From positions 36,570 to 100,569 of the forward strand of contig JALQPE010001840.1 in the NCBI GenBank assembly GCA_030407315.1: a stretch of DNA of 64,000 nt. The letters are read 5' to 3'. The stretch comes from Asparagopsis taxiformis. Lineage: Eukaryota; Rhodophyta; Florideophyceae; Bonnemaisoniales; Bonnemaisoniaceae. The translations under genes and the position numbers were made by a program. How positions within the stretch are numbered: the first letter of the stretch is position 1; every line of letters begins with the position of its first letter. Positions 63,458 to 64,000 of this stretch are shown piece by piece. The notes beneath the pieces are model-generated. The model made no database searches and was not told where the DNA came from. It worked only from the letters and a program-made list of their open reading frames with translations.

Positions 63458-64000
63458 CGGCCCTTAGATCCATGCCGCAGTAAGCGAGAGCGGTCGGTCG
63501 GAATCATGTTGTTTGTTGTGATGATGATGAGAGGCGGGGGTGAAGGAGGTGGTGGGGGAAGTTGGGGGCTTTTATTGAGTTGAGTAGGTGGCTTTCGGCT
63601 CATGAAAGGGCGAGTCATTGCGTGCAATTGCCGGGAAATGGGGAAATCTCAGTGGAAAAGCACTGTCGCACGGCGGTTGACAGTGTTTGAGGTCGAAATG
63701 AGGTGTACGGTCCATATTAGGGCGGCAAAGCAATATTGTTTGTAAGAGGGCTTCTGAGGTGGTTTTTAAGCGATGAATAACGCGTACGCTGGAGGCACTT
63801 ACCGACAGTGGATTAGTGACATGATGATGTGTCGAGTATAATAGCGAGGTCGTCAACGCCCGAAAATGGGGCACTATTGCATGAATTTGGGAGTAGCAGA
63901 GGGCATTTGAAGGGTATTGATGTCGTACTAACAGTCCGGCCAAATTGAGCGCTGGGAGCTACATTTTGTATTAGCGGCCGCGTTTTTTACCTGGGCGGTT
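63458..64000. other. Window end, nothing convincing
   Basis: A 123-residue minus-strand frame (63,572-63,943) is open but shows no motif. The sequence ends in GC-rich DNA with a NotI-type GCGGCCGC at about 63,974. Confidence 0.4.

Overview
The window is nuclear DNA of a eukaryote. Two host genes carry short GT-AG introns, and the host genes sit close together in one block (about 4.4-13.0 kb). Nearly everything else is transposable elements: Copia-like LTR retrotransposons, a Harbinger-type DNA transposon, a KDZ/Plavaka-like transposase gene and a very large inverted-repeat element. A compact, intron-poor, repeat-rich genome of this kind fits a red alga, but that is an inference; nothing here proves the lineage.

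Layout. 1-2.3 kb: 3' part of a Copia-like retrotransposon (integrase, reverse transcriptase, RNase H). 4.4-13.0 kb: host genes, namely a DUF2235 hydrolase-like protein, an RRM-like protein, a degenerate methyltransferase-like protein, a SAM-dependent methyltransferase with one intron, and a long HEAT-type protein that I identify as the Fanconi protein FANCI, with the ubiquitin-acceptor lysine conserved. 13.5-16.7 kb: a dead Harbinger element (transposase with a nonsense codon and a mutated catalytic position) and its convergent partner gene. 16.8-17.4 kb: fragment of an LTR element.

17,416-49,654 is one 32.2-kb structure whose two ends are exact inverted copies. Its arms (about 7.8 and 9.2 kb) each carry a copy of a large gene encoding a ParB-like domain followed by a 2-oxoglutarate/Fe(II) dioxygenase-like domain. 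The right copy is intact; the left copy has a one-base frameshift. Between the arms lie a transposase-like gene, a convergent coiled-coil gene and, at the centre of symmetry, a gene fusing a bacterial-type (beta-class) DNA amino-methyltransferase to a SET histone methyltransferase domain. Seventeen copies of a palindrome-packed repeat separate the genes, facing one way left of the methyltransferase-SET gene and the other way right of it. I infer a giant mobile element that carries its own DNA- and chromatin-modifying enzymes. This is the most unusual content of the window.

49.7-52.5 kb is a GC-rich, frameshifted coding relic. 53.6-55.9 kb holds pieces of two LTR elements in minus orientation. 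55,970-61,168 is a Copia-like element in minus orientation with 120/121-bp LTRs, a near-perfect 5-bp target duplication and a primer site matching the anticodon arm of initiator tRNA-Met; its genes are broken. 61.2-64 kb has only small, doubtful coding fragments.
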